The notes under the pieces were generated by a model, which saw nothing but the letters and a program-made list of their open reading frames with translations, was not told the origin of the DNA and searched no databases. Made by a program: the position numbers and the translations under genes. From Methanocalculus sp. (GTDB lineage Archaea; Halobacteriota; Methanomicrobia; Methanomicrobiales; Methanocorpusculaceae), in assembly GCF_030651615.1 (NCBI RefSeq), contig NZ_JAUSCG010000107.1, forward strand, positions 1 through 38,788: a stretch of 38,788 nt of DNA. Direction: 5' to 3'. The stretch's first letter is position 1. The number at the start of each line of letters is the position of its first letter. Shown piece after piece: positions 26,701-33,790 of the stretch.

Positions 26701-26989
26701 TGAAGCGGAAGGATATGCACGTGAAGTGATCCGGCGTGTTCAGGAGATGCGTAAGCAGATGGACCTCTCAGTGGACGACCAGATCCAGGCAACCGTCTTC
26801 ATCGGAGATGACAGGATCAGAAACCTTCTGGGCGGGTCAAACAACTGGATTGCAGGCGAGATCAGAGCATCATCACTCGTTTTCGAGGGAGAAAAGAGAG
26901 TGGATGTTTTGGACTTCGGACTCTCATCAGACTGGGATATCGAAGGTGTCCCGGTATGGATAGGTCTGTTTCGATCAAAAGAGCAGTAA
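23795..26989 (+). CDS. ileS: Isoleucyl-tRNA synthetase
   Basis: Charges tRNA-Ile. From the GTG at 23795 it is 1064 residues, the archaeal/eukaryotic size. Class I signatures are GYIHLGTAW (HIGH box) and KKMSKS, with a large editing domain between; zinc-binding-type cysteines are at VVNWCPRCETA and VWVCPSCDT with PCTCGG. The C-terminal part holds the anticodon-binding domain and further archaeal extension. I choose GTG 23795 because GGAAGGGAT lies directly upstream with a six-base gap and the encoded EEVTSSYTPQRVE begins the conserved region; the frame is open to a TTG at 23732 with a poorly conserved-looking leader. It overlaps the convergent Thg1-like gene by 15 bases. Confidence 0.95.
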   Translation: MEEVTSSYTPQRVEDEARAFWRAEDTYKSVQELRKNGKPFFFVDGPPYTTGYIHLGTAWNKILKDSILRYHRMHGRHVIDRAGYDMHGLPIEVRVENELGFTSKKDIETYGIKTFVDKCRTFAVTHKEIMSRQFSNLGVWLDFENPYQTISNDYIEAAWFTLKRVEEKGMLERGFRVVNWCPRCETAIADAEVEYWDETDPSIFVKFPIKDADNEYLVIWTTTPWTLPANVAVAVAIDFTYAQVRALREGIAETLWIAEDLVESVLKAGRYQDFEILSRKTGSELVGTEYESPLISSVPMQAAIPHRVVAADFVAMENTGMVHIAPGHGWDDYVLGMKEKLLIVCPVDGTGRFTEDAGVFAGLAVKDPETNKKVTLALGSALLAERRLTHRYGHCWRCKTPNIFRATSQWFIKASDAKEKMLASIKDEVTWYPDWAGSARFHDWIEGARDWCISRQRYWGIPIPVWVCPSCDTYRVIGRFSELEELSGRKIDDPHRPMVDEITIPCTCGGTMKRVEDIFDVWFDSGVASWATLSYPGEEEAFNNLWPADFITEGQDQTRGWFYSQLGLSTIAFGQAPYRNVLMHGFALDAQGKKMSKSLGNVVTPEEVIEKFGVDILRLYILSASAPWDDLKFNWDGVKTVHRALNILWNVYRFPLPYMRLDRFSPRADADGAYDPAIASEIALSGSFEDQWLISRVNSLVTEIEDAMGEYQIHRATRRLQTFILDDLSRWYVQLVRQRMWLEEESVSKQQAYETMYYVMRTLVRVSSPFIPHLAEEMYQNLRLSGDRKSVHMLDWNSADTDLINGSIEDAMAVVQSFDEAVANARQAGKRKLRWPIGEVVVATESDLVKDAVTSLLPLCKARANSRDVRVVTGIWDRILWTAEPQMKKIGPVFGKEGILVKRAIEEADGTLLRSSIGSNGTATIRVGDRDIEITQEHVTFTEKLPENIYSARMPDATVYIDVTLTDELEAEGYAREVIRRVQEMRKQMDLSVDDQIQATVFIGDDRIRNLLGGSNNWIAGEIRASSLVFEGEKRVDVLDFGLSSDWDIEGVPVWIGLFRSKEQ

Positions 26990-27700
26990 GGAGAGGTACT
27001 CCCTCCCCTCCCCTGTATTGAAGATCGGGGGGTTTCTATCTGCTACGATACGGGTGCGGGCCGTCTCGACAACCTCTTTCTTCAGTGGATTAAAACCAGT
27101 ACATACTTCACTTCTTCGGCAGATGACCACACCCCGTCTCTGCCACGCCGGAGTCATGGCCAGATTAACGCCCCGTTCATGCATCAGATCGTGCATGGTA
27201 GCGGTATTCATACCATGAAGCTTCTCCTGCGCCTTCGACGAAGTGTACCCGTCGCTCATGAGAGCCGACTGGCAGTATGCGTTGTTATGGTTTCTCCAGG
27301 CCTCCTTCTGCCGCCAGATAAGGTACTCAACAGCAGTTAGTTGGTCAACAGGGATTATCCGCGCGTCAAACGACACCGGAACCTCAATAGAGAGGGCCAG
27401 CGTCAGGGCACTTGAAGCAAAAGAGGCCGTTACTGAGTCAAGCTTCTCAACCCGACCCTCAAAAGGGAGTCGATTGAAGAAGAGACTGATCTCATCTGAG
27501 AAGGTATATGCACACACCGGAGCAAGTCCGCTCTCCCTGAGCAGGAGAGAGGATACCTGCTCAAAAGCAGTAGAGAGACGTCCATCAAACGGCTTTTCAA
27601 GGGATAAAGCCGAAGCTGCGGTACGAAATGATCTCCCGTCAAGCCTGATGAAACAGGGGGATGTCGTCCGAAGTGCAGAGAAGATCTCCCGGTCTTTCAT
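26975..27700 (-). CDS. thg1: Thg1-like tRNA guanylyltransferase / 3'-5' polymerase
   Basis: 241 residues. Thg1 proteins add nucleotides in the 3'-5' direction to tRNA 5' ends; archaeal members complete or repair tRNA ends rather than only add G-1 to tRNA-His. Motifs: IRLDGRSF (18-25, metal-binding D21), YTFSDEISLFF (D69), EYLIWRQKEAWRNHNNAYC (around 127-145), and the HGMN and RRGVVICR segments. Length is slightly below the eukaryotic enzyme. The ATG overlaps the stop of the upstream PRC-barrel gene by four bases (ATGA). The gene is convergent with ileS, so two tRNA-related enzymes lie tail to tail with a 15-base overlap. Confidence 0.93.
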   Translation of the reverse strand: MKDREIFSALRTTSPCFIRLDGRSFRTAASALSLEKPFDGRLSTAFEQVSSLLLRESGLAPVCAYTFSDEISLFFNRLPFEGRVEKLDSVTASFASSALTLALSIEVPVSFDARIIPVDQLTAVEYLIWRQKEAWRNHNNAYCQSALMSDGYTSSKAQEKLHGMNTATMHDLMHERGVNLAMTPAWQRRGVVICRRSEVCTGFNPLKKEVVETARTRIVADRNPPIFNTGEGREYLSLLLF

Positions 27701-27969
27701 TCTACAAGTTCCCGTGCGGCAGACGTCTTGAATGCCCCGGGGATATGCCGGATGAGAACGATATCAGAAACCTCCTTAATCAGGCGATACGGGATCTTAA
27801 CACCCTTGAAAGCTTTTAAGTCAATAATATCAGGATTTATGTTCGTAACAGCAAGCGATGCCATCTTTTTATTGTCGATATCGATGACGACATCTTCGAC
27901 ATTACCGATGAACACGGCTTTGTCGGTATAGACGCTCATACCAAAGAGCTCTGAGATCTGCCACTTCAT
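27697..27969 (-). CDS. PRC-barrel domain protein
   Basis: 90 residues making one PRC-barrel: MKWQISELFGMSVYTDKAVFIGNVEDVVID, then ASLAVTNINPDI, VKIPYRLIKEVSDIVLI. Such stand-alone small barrels are common in euryarchaea, are thought to bind RNA or proteins, and resemble the RimM C-terminal domain. The gene precedes and overlaps the Thg1-like gene by four bases, so a link to tRNA processing is a reasonable guess, but only on context. It diverges from the M50 protease gene across 51 AT-rich bases. The ATG at 27969 has no clear Shine-Dalgarno. Confidence 0.85.
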   Translation of the reverse strand: MKWQISELFGMSVYTDKAVFIGNVEDVVIDIDNKKMASLAVTNINPDIIDLKAFKGVKIPYRLIKEVSDIVLIRHIPGAFKTSAARELVE

Positions 27970-28020
27970 ACGTATCAGTTCAAGATATAGACTAAATACT
28001 AAAAAAAGATAATCCTTTGC

Positions 28021-29160
28021 ATGGCCGGATCACTTGAGATAGGAAAGATTTTTGGAATACCTGTTCGCCTTCATATTACATTCCTTCTGGTGATCCCACT
28101 CTTTGCATGGATCATCGGCAGTCAGATTCACCTTACGGTTGAGTTGATCGAAGGAATCTTTTCCATTCCTATCGACGAGACGATCATCAGGAGCGGTTTT
28201 GTCCCCTATATCCTTGGGGCAGTCGTTGCACTCACCCTCTTCTTCTGCGTATTCATCCACGAACTCGCCCATTCACTCGTGGCGCGGTCAAAAGGAATCA
28301 GGATTAATTCGATCACCCTGATCATCTTTGGGGGAGTCGCCTCAATGGAGGAGACACTCCCTGATCCGAAGGTGGAGCTTCCGATGGCTCTTGCAGGGCC
28401 TATAACCAGCCTCGGCCTTGGAATACTCAGCTGGGTCATGGTCTATGCCGTCAATGCATTCGTGGATGTCGCAGCAGTTGCAGGTGTCCTCATCTATGGA
28501 TTCGGCTATCTCGCCATCCTCAATATACTCCTCTTCGGGTTCAATCTCCTCCCGGCATTTCCGATGGATGGAGGGCGCGTCCTCCGTGCATGGCTCGCCA
28601 CCCGGATGCCGCTTCATCGCGCAACACGGATCGCATCGGATATCGGAAAGGGGTTTGCTATCCTCTTTGGTATCGTCGGGCTCTTCTCCTTCAACTTCAT
28701 CTTGATCATCATCGCCTTCTTCATCTATGTTGGGGCAAACCAGGAGTCATCAATGGTGACAACAAGCTTCCTCCTTCAGGATGTCACGGTAGGCGAGATC
28801 ATGTCAACAGAAGTCCTGACCGTCTCCCCCTCGACAACACTTCCAGAGATCGTCAGGATGATGTACGCAACGAAACATCTCGGGTTTCCGGTGCTTGACC
28901 GGGGTCTTCTGGTTGGGATCATCACACTTGCCGATATTCACCGGACTAGTGAGATCGACCGTGATGCGATGCAGGTGAAGGATGTGATGAGCAGACAACC
29001 GGTCACCACCCTCCAACCATCCGCCTCGGTGACCGAAGCACTCCGGATCATGTCAATGCAGAATATCGGGAGAATACCTGTTGTTGAAGAAGGAACGATC
29101 GTCGGTATCGTCACACGGACGGATATCCTGACGGTGCTTGAGTTAAAAGATATGAATTAG
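28021..29160 (+). CDS. Site-2 protease family (M50) with two CBS domains
   Basis: 379 residues. Membrane zinc protease: HELAH (80-84) in the second membrane helix and NLLPAFPMDGGRVLRAWL (around 178-195), whose Asp is the third zinc ligand. About six hydrophobic segments cover residues 12-235. The C-terminal 140 residues hold a CBS pair (EIMSTEVLTVSP and VKDVMSRQPVTTLQP starts), which usually bind adenine nucleotides and so could control the protease. This is the SpoIVFB-like, CBS-bearing branch of site-2 proteases seen in archaea. No Shine-Dalgarno; the AT-rich gap upstream favours a leaderless mRNA. Its stop overlaps the convergent moeA gene by three bases. Substrate unknown. Confidence 0.93.
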   Translation: MAGSLEIGKIFGIPVRLHITFLLVIPLFAWIIGSQIHLTVELIEGIFSIPIDETIIRSGFVPYILGAVVALTLFFCVFIHELAHSLVARSKGIRINSITLIIFGGVASMEETLPDPKVELPMALAGPITSLGLGILSWVMVYAVNAFVDVAAVAGVLIYGFGYLAILNILLFGFNLLPAFPMDGGRVLRAWLATRMPLHRATRIASDIGKGFAILFGIVGLFSFNFILIIIAFFIYVGANQESSMVTTSFLLQDVTVGEIMSTEVLTVSPSTTLPEIVRMMYATKHLGFPVLDRGLLVGIITLADIHRTSEIDRDAMQVKDVMSRQPVTTLQPSASVTEALRIMSMQNIGRIPVVEEGTIVGIVTRTDILTVLELKDMN

Positions 29161-31010
29161 AGGGAGAGGGTCTGCCGCATACCGGTCACTTCTGTCCGGT
29201 ATCCACCCATCCCGGTGAGGAGTGTTTTGAATTGATCCGACTCGATGAGATCAAGGAGGGATCTGATCCTGGGATCAGAGAGATCTTCGGTCATGATCCC
29301 AAGCTCATACCGCTCGGTGCCTATCGGCACAAACGATAGCCCCGTCGTCTTTGCAGCAGATGCCACACAGAGACCTGCATCAGCCTCCCCGCTCTTCACA
29401 GCGAGGGCTACGGCAAGATGGGTCGTCATCTCGCGATCATACCCTGTGATCGCACGGGGATCGATATCACGCTCCTTCAGGAGATGGTCAAGGAGCATCC
29501 GGGTGCCTGATCCTTTCTGCCGATTGATGAACGGAACCCTCGTGATATCATCAAATGTCAGATCGTCCCGTGATACAATACCCTGCTCCCGTTCCGCAAC
29601 ACAGACGAGCGTCACCTCTTCTCCAGGAAGATACCGTTTCAGGTAGCTGACATTATAGGTTCCATCGGGTGCGAGGAGGTGCATCGGTGCACAATGGCAA
29701 TGTCGCCTCTTCAGTGCCAGAATACCACCCATACTCCCGATGTGAGTGGAATGAACCGGGAGTGGTGAGAGGAGATCTGCCATCCGGTCGAGTACCGGAT
29801 CATGGCTCCCTGAGAAGATAAGACCGGATCTGACCACCCCTTCAGGCACAGTGAGGGATAGTTCAACCGATTCACCGGACTCGGCACCTTCACTGTCCCG
29901 GGGAATCCGGAGTACGCCGTTTGATCGGACCGCACTCATCTGAACACCCGCCCCCCGTGAGAGAGGGGTTGCAATATACCTCCCCCCCACAAGACCCGCC
30001 GTCATCAGGGCGAACTCATCGGTCCCGATATCTGAGGTGAGCGAACGGGTCAGTTCGGCTCGCAGTGTGGCTGATTCCAAAACAGGAATTCCTGCCATCC
30101 TGATCAGGGGGGTGATGATCTCACGAAGTATCGTCAGTGCAGAGAGCGGGTATCCGGGAAGACCGATAACGGGTTTTCCCCGGATTTTTCCGATGATCAC
30201 CGGTTTTCCCGGCTTGATTGCAACTCCGTGAACGAGCAGATCCCCAAGCTCCCCGATTATCTCGGCAGTATAATCCTTCGTACCCTTCGATGATCCCGCA
30301 GAGATGATCACAAGATCATGCTCGGAGACTGCACGATCAAGTGCCTCCCTGATCTGATCCGGTTCATCGGGGACAGGTGGATACACCTCTGCAACGACTC
30401 CAAGGGACCTGAGGTAAGCTGCTGCCATCTGACAGTTGCTCTCGACAACCTGACCGGGTGCCGGTCGTGTGCCATGAGGAACAAGCTCACTGCCTGTCGG
30501 GATCAGTCCGCCACGCAGGGAGAGGAGAGGCAGCCCGGTGATCCCATATGCTGCAAGGGCACCGATATCATGATAGAGGATACGATGACCTCTTGGGATC
30601 GCCATCTCAGACTCCGCAATATCTTCACCAACCGGCCTGACATGCTGCCAGGGAGCAGCCGCCTTTCTGATGACATACTCCCCCGACTCTTCCCAGACAT
30701 CCTCGATCATGATCACCGCATCATAACCTGAAGGAACGACATTTCCGGTGTTGACCCGGATGGCGTTTGGAATGGTGATCGGCATCTTATCTGTTGCTCC
30801 ATGCGTATCGCGTGAACGAACAGCGATCCCGTCCATTGCAGAGAGGTGGGCCTCAGGAACCGAGTAGCCGGCAAATACAGGCTCTGCTGTTATCCTGCCG
30901 ACACTCTCCATAAGAGGGGCGATTACCCTTCCGGTAACCGGAGGGCAGTGTTTCAGAATGATCTCGATCGCTTCCTCTAATGTGACAAGAGAGAGGTACC
31001 GGCTTACCAT
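29157..31010 (-). CDS. MoeA-like molybdopterin enzyme fused to a PBP-like domain
   Basis: 617 residues. The first 400 are MoeA, which inserts molybdate or tungstate into adenylated molybdopterin: SAMDGIAVRS near 60, the DAVIMIEDV segment, ISAGSSKGTKDY and GLPGYPLSAL. The last roughly 200 residues (from GLIFSGSHDP) form a periplasmic-binding-like domain of the kind also fused to such MoeA proteins in other archaea; it may bind molybdate or tungstate. No signal peptide, so it is cytoplasmic. It overlaps the upstream moeA gene by seven bases. The methanogen needs these cofactors for formylmethanofuran dehydrogenase and, if present, formate dehydrogenase (established knowledge; genes not in this window). 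Confidence 0.9.
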   Translation of the reverse strand: MVSRYLSLVTLEEAIEIILKHCPPVTGRVIAPLMESVGRITAEPVFAGYSVPEAHLSAMDGIAVRSRDTHGATDKMPITIPNAIRVNTGNVVPSGYDAVIMIEDVWEESGEYVIRKAAAPWQHVRPVGEDIAESEMAIPRGHRILYHDIGALAAYGITGLPLLSLRGGLIPTGSELVPHGTRPAPGQVVESNCQMAAAYLRSLGVVAEVYPPVPDEPDQIREALDRAVSEHDLVIISAGSSKGTKDYTAEIIGELGDLLVHGVAIKPGKPVIIGKIRGKPVIGLPGYPLSALTILREIITPLIRMAGIPVLESATLRAELTRSLTSDIGTDEFALMTAGLVGGRYIATPLSRGAGVQMSAVRSNGVLRIPRDSEGAESGESVELSLTVPEGVVRSGLIFSGSHDPVLDRMADLLSPLPVHSTHIGSMGGILALKRRHCHCAPMHLLAPDGTYNVSYLKRYLPGEEVTLVCVAEREQGIVSRDDLTFDDITRVPFINRQKGSGTRMLLDHLLKERDIDPRAITGYDREMTTHLAVALAVKSGEADAGLCVASAAKTTGLSFVPIGTERYELGIMTEDLSDPRIRSLLDLIESDQFKTLLTGMGGYRTEVTGMRQTLSL

Positions 31011-32206
31011 AGGATAACCTCCACTTCTGATCCCGCCTCATACCCTTCGGACTCTGCTGGCACCAGGACATACCCGTCACTCTGGACAAGGGTGTGTAAG
31101 AGACCTGACTTTGAGAAGAGCGGGGTTGCAGTATCGCCTGTCACACGTACCCTGACGTAATCTTCTCTCCCTTTTGCTGATGGGATGACGGAATCAAGGG
31201 TGGAAGTGCAGGTCATTACAGGATTCGATGTACCGCTCATCGCCTCAAGGAGCGGGGCAGTAATAGCACGCAGCACAATGAAGGCCGATGAAGGGTGACC
31301 GGGAAGCCCGATTACCGGACAATTTGATATCTCACCGATGATCGTCGGCTTACCTGGAGATATGGCGATCCCATGGACGAGGACACGACCGAGATCAGCG
31401 ATAACCGCCGCAGTAGCGTCACGTTCATCCTTTGAGCTGCCACCGGATATGAAGACCGCATCAGAGAATGATACCGCCTCTATAATGGCGCTGGCAAGTG
31501 ATTCGGTATCGTCCAAAACGATGCCGCAGGGGATCGGGATACATCCGCACTGGCGGATAAAAGCTTCACAGACGATCGAATTGACGTCCCTCACCTGACC
31601 CGGCAGAGGATCTGCAGTCGGGGGAACGAGTTCGTTCCCTGTTGCGATGACTGCGATCCGTGGGATTCGCCTGACAGTGACCGTCATCACACCTGCTGCT
31701 GCAAGCACCCCTGCCTCCTGAGGGAGTATCATAGCGCCTGATCTGAGTATCACTTCACCAGCGCGGAAGTCTTCGTCAGGTGCGACGACATTCTCTCCGC
31801 TTGCAGCAGGTTTCATCACAAGGACCTGATCTCCTGCGGTCTCGGTGTACTCAATCATTACAACAGCATCCGCACCATCCGGCACCATCCCTCCTGTCGG
31901 GACATACCGGCATTCTCCGGGCAGAATAACTCCCGGATCAGACGAACCCATCTCAACCCTTCCCGTGCAGGTGATCATTGAGGGGAGAGACTCTCCGGCA
32001 CCTGCGGTATCTGATGAGATGACGGCATATCCATCGACTGTCGATCGTGTAAACCCCGGCATATCATGGGTGGCAATAATGTCACCCTCAAGGATACGTT
32101 GGGGTGCTTCTGCAAGACGGACAGTCTCCTGACCGGGATCGCGTGCGACAGAAAGGAGAGAAGCCACCGCTTCCTTAACCGGGATAACCCGGAGGAAACG
32201 GCTCAT
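31004..32206 (-). CDS. moeA: MoeA, molybdopterin molybdotransferase
   Basis: 400 residues from the ATG at 32206. Residues include STVDGYAVIS near 55, DAVVMIEYTE near 105, FISGGSSKDERD near 250 and GLPGHPSSAF near 293, all MoeA hallmarks. The frame extends to a TTG at 32227, but the ATG is decided by a four-base ATGA overlap with the stop of the small upstream gene. It lies in tandem with the MoeA-PBP fusion; paired MoeA proteins are common in archaea and one may be specialised for tungsten or molybdenum. Function by family is firm, metal preference is not visible. Confidence 0.94.
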   Translation of the reverse strand: MSRFLRVIPVKEAVASLLSVARDPGQETVRLAEAPQRILEGDIIATHDMPGFTRSTVDGYAVISSDTAGAGESLPSMITCTGRVEMGSSDPGVILPGECRYVPTGGMVPDGADAVVMIEYTETAGDQVLVMKPAASGENVVAPDEDFRAGEVILRSGAMILPQEAGVLAAAGVMTVTVRRIPRIAVIATGNELVPPTADPLPGQVRDVNSIVCEAFIRQCGCIPIPCGIVLDDTESLASAIIEAVSFSDAVFISGGSSKDERDATAAVIADLGRVLVHGIAISPGKPTIIGEISNCPVIGLPGHPSSAFIVLRAITAPLLEAMSGTSNPVMTCTSTLDSVIPSAKGREDYVRVRVTGDTATPLFSKSGLLHTLVQSDGYVLVPAESEGYEAGSEVEVILW

Positions 32207-32379
32207 TTGAAACAACCCAGCTGGCAACCACGGATCTTGATGCCGTTTTTGTTGCAGTACCGGGAGATATCAAATTTTTCAATATTGTACTTCTCTGTGA
32301 TTGCAAATGCCTGCTCACACCGGATCTCTTTCTCGATCCCTTCTGCGGCAAATGCCGCGGCTACTGCGTCATATGACAT
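32203..32379 (-). CDS. Small Cys-containing protein heading the moeA operon
   Basis: 58 residues and below usual gene-caller size. It begins MSYDAVAAAFAAEG and ends KIRGCQLGCFK, with cysteines at 21, 42, 52 and 56. The middle (CEQAFAITEKYNIEKFDISRYC, in two parts: CEQAFAITEKY and NIEKFDISRYC) reads like a helix-turn-helix. The stop overlaps the moeA ATG by four bases. A TATA-like TATATG lies 24-28 bases upstream of the ATG, within an inverted repeat, indicating a leaderless transcript. It could be a regulator or a small accessory protein of the molybdopterin genes; I recall similar small proteins ending in C-Q-L-G-C-F in methanogens but no established function. Confidence 0.8.
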   Translation of the reverse strand: MSYDAVAAAFAAEGIEKEIRCEQAFAITEKYNIEKFDISRYCNKNGIKIRGCQLGCFK

Positions 32380-32395
32380 ACACGTATCATTGTAT

Positions 32396-32410
32396 TGCTA
32401 TCATATAGCA
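32396..32410. promoter_or_regulatory. Inverted repeat overlapping the TATA box of the moeA operon
   Basis: TGCTAT-CAT-ATAGCA is a perfect inverted repeat with six-base arms. Read on the minus strand it contains the only good TATA box for the moeA operon, 24-28 bases before the small gene's ATG. A dimeric protein bound here would exclude TBP. Operator function is inferred. Confidence 0.5.
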
Positions 32411-32440
32411 TTTACAGATCAGGATCTAAGAGCAGGAGTC

Positions 32441-32451
32441 TTTAACTTTAA
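32441..32451 (+). promoter_or_regulatory. TATA-like element of dtdA-ftsZ operon
   Basis: TTTAACTTTAA lies about 20-30 bases before the ATG of dtdA at 32471 and no Shine-Dalgarno is present in between, consistent with a leaderless transcript reading dtdA, ftsZ, secE and spt5. Confidence 0.5.
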
Positions 32452-32470
32452 GAGTCAAACCTATTCTATA

Positions 32471-33790
32471 ATGGTAACAGCGCTCATTCACTCATCTCTT
32501 GATCCTGCAGGGGTGGCAATCCGATCTGCAATTGATGATCTCATCAAAGAGAGGGGTGGGTTTGCATGGCCTCTCATCTCTGATGGTGTCATCTTCCATG
32601 AAACCGAAGGGAGGCTCATCTATGAGCGAAAGCTTGACAGAAGAGTACGGGCCGATCGGATCATCTTCCTCTCCCGTCATACAAGTGTTCGTCCTGAACC
32701 GGTGTTGACGGTTCATGTCACCGGCAACTTCCGGGAGGCATCATATGGTGGTGAACCAGAAGAACTGCCAGCCGCAGATCCGGCCATGATGCAGGCGGTC
32801 CTCCGGAACCTGATCCGGTATGCTCCGGATGGGTATCGTGCAGCATATGAGGTGACCCATCATGGCCCGACTGATCTGGTGACACCCTCATTCTTCGTTG
32901 AGATCGGAAGTACAGAGGTGGAATGGAGGGATGGCAATGCAGCGCGGGCGGTCGCAGAGAGTGTGCTGATGGCTGAACCAGGTGATGCGATACCTCTGGT
33001 CGGATTTGGGGGAACGCACTATGCGGTGAGGCAGACCGCAATCGCAGCAGAGACACGCGGGGCATTTGGGCATATTGCACACTCCCGCGAAGCGGCGGGG
33101 ATGACCCCGGAGATGCTTGGGCAGATGATAGAGCGAACCGGCGCGGTCGCCGGATATATTGATAGAAAAGCCGTTTCCGGAACCGAAGCTGATCAGATCG
33201 CCCATCTCCTGAAAGAGGCAGGGCTACCGGTTCTGGCTGAAGGGATGCTCAGGGAGATGGGAGATCTCCCCTGGAAGACCTGGTGCAGGGCATCGGAGCT
33301 TGCTGAGGCGATTGCGTACGGATCGTTGATAAAAAATCATGGATTAAGAGAGGACCGTAATCTCACAACAGTTTCAATCCCTGAAGAACTCCTCGCCGAG
33401 GCGCTCAGGGGCCATGAGGAGGAGTTCATCTCCCTCCTCAATGGTATCACTCCATGCATAAGAATCGCAAGCGAGGGGCGTGCGGCCTTATCTACCTTCA
33501 TCGGGTATGAAGAGGACGGATCACAATTAGCAAGTGATTTAATAACCCTGTGTGTACAACAGATTACGAAACATTATCTTTCTGTTGTGGAGGGTGTTCG
33601 CCTCATCATCAGTAGAGATCGTTTCGACCCTGAGAAGGCGCGCATGCTTGGGGTCCCAGCAGGATCACTCTTCGGCAGGCTCGCCAGTGGTCACTCTGTG
33701 ACTGTTGAAGGGAGGGTCGTCAGACCAGAGATGGTCAACTCCTGTGTTATGAGGGAGATTATAATCCCGGGATTGGAGAGGTATACATGA
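32471..33790 (+). CDS. dtdA: D-aminoacyl-tRNA deacylase DtdA, with long C-terminal extension
   Basis: 439 residues. DtdA (GEK1 type) removes D-amino acids wrongly attached to tRNA. The first 280 residues hold the core: IIFLSRHTS near 67, THHGPTDL near 138, FVEIGSTE near 153, and LVGFGGTHYA near 177. Many archaeal DtdA proteins end near 280 residues; the extra 150 residues here include RFDPEKARMLGVPAGSLFGRL, a motif reminiscent of RNase Z-like and related tRNA proteins. ATG 32471 is used since the TATA element precedes it at the right distance; the frame is open much further upstream over the promoter and the moeA genes. Its stop overlaps the ftsZ ATG by four bases. Confidence 0.92.
   Translation: MVTALIHSSLDPAGVAIRSAIDDLIKERGGFAWPLISDGVIFHETEGRLIYERKLDRRVRADRIIFLSRHTSVRPEPVLTVHVTGNFREASYGGEPEELPAADPAMMQAVLRNLIRYAPDGYRAAYEVTHHGPTDLVTPSFFVEIGSTEVEWRDGNAARAVAESVLMAEPGDAIPLVGFGGTHYAVRQTAIAAETRGAFGHIAHSREAAGMTPEMLGQMIERTGAVAGYIDRKAVSGTEADQIAHLLKEAGLPVLAEGMLREMGDLPWKTWCRASELAEAIAYGSLIKNHGLREDRNLTTVSIPEELLAEALRGHEEEFISLLNGITPCIRIASEGRAALSTFIGYEEDGSQLASDLITLCVQQITKHYLSVVEGVRLIISRDRFDPEKARMLGVPAGSLFGRLASGHSVTVEGRVVRPEMVNSCVMREIIIPGLERYT

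Noticed and set aside
32066..32470. Upstream extension of the dtdA frame
   Set aside because: Crosses the moeA gene, the small operon gene and the divergent promoter; homologues begin at the ATG at 32471.
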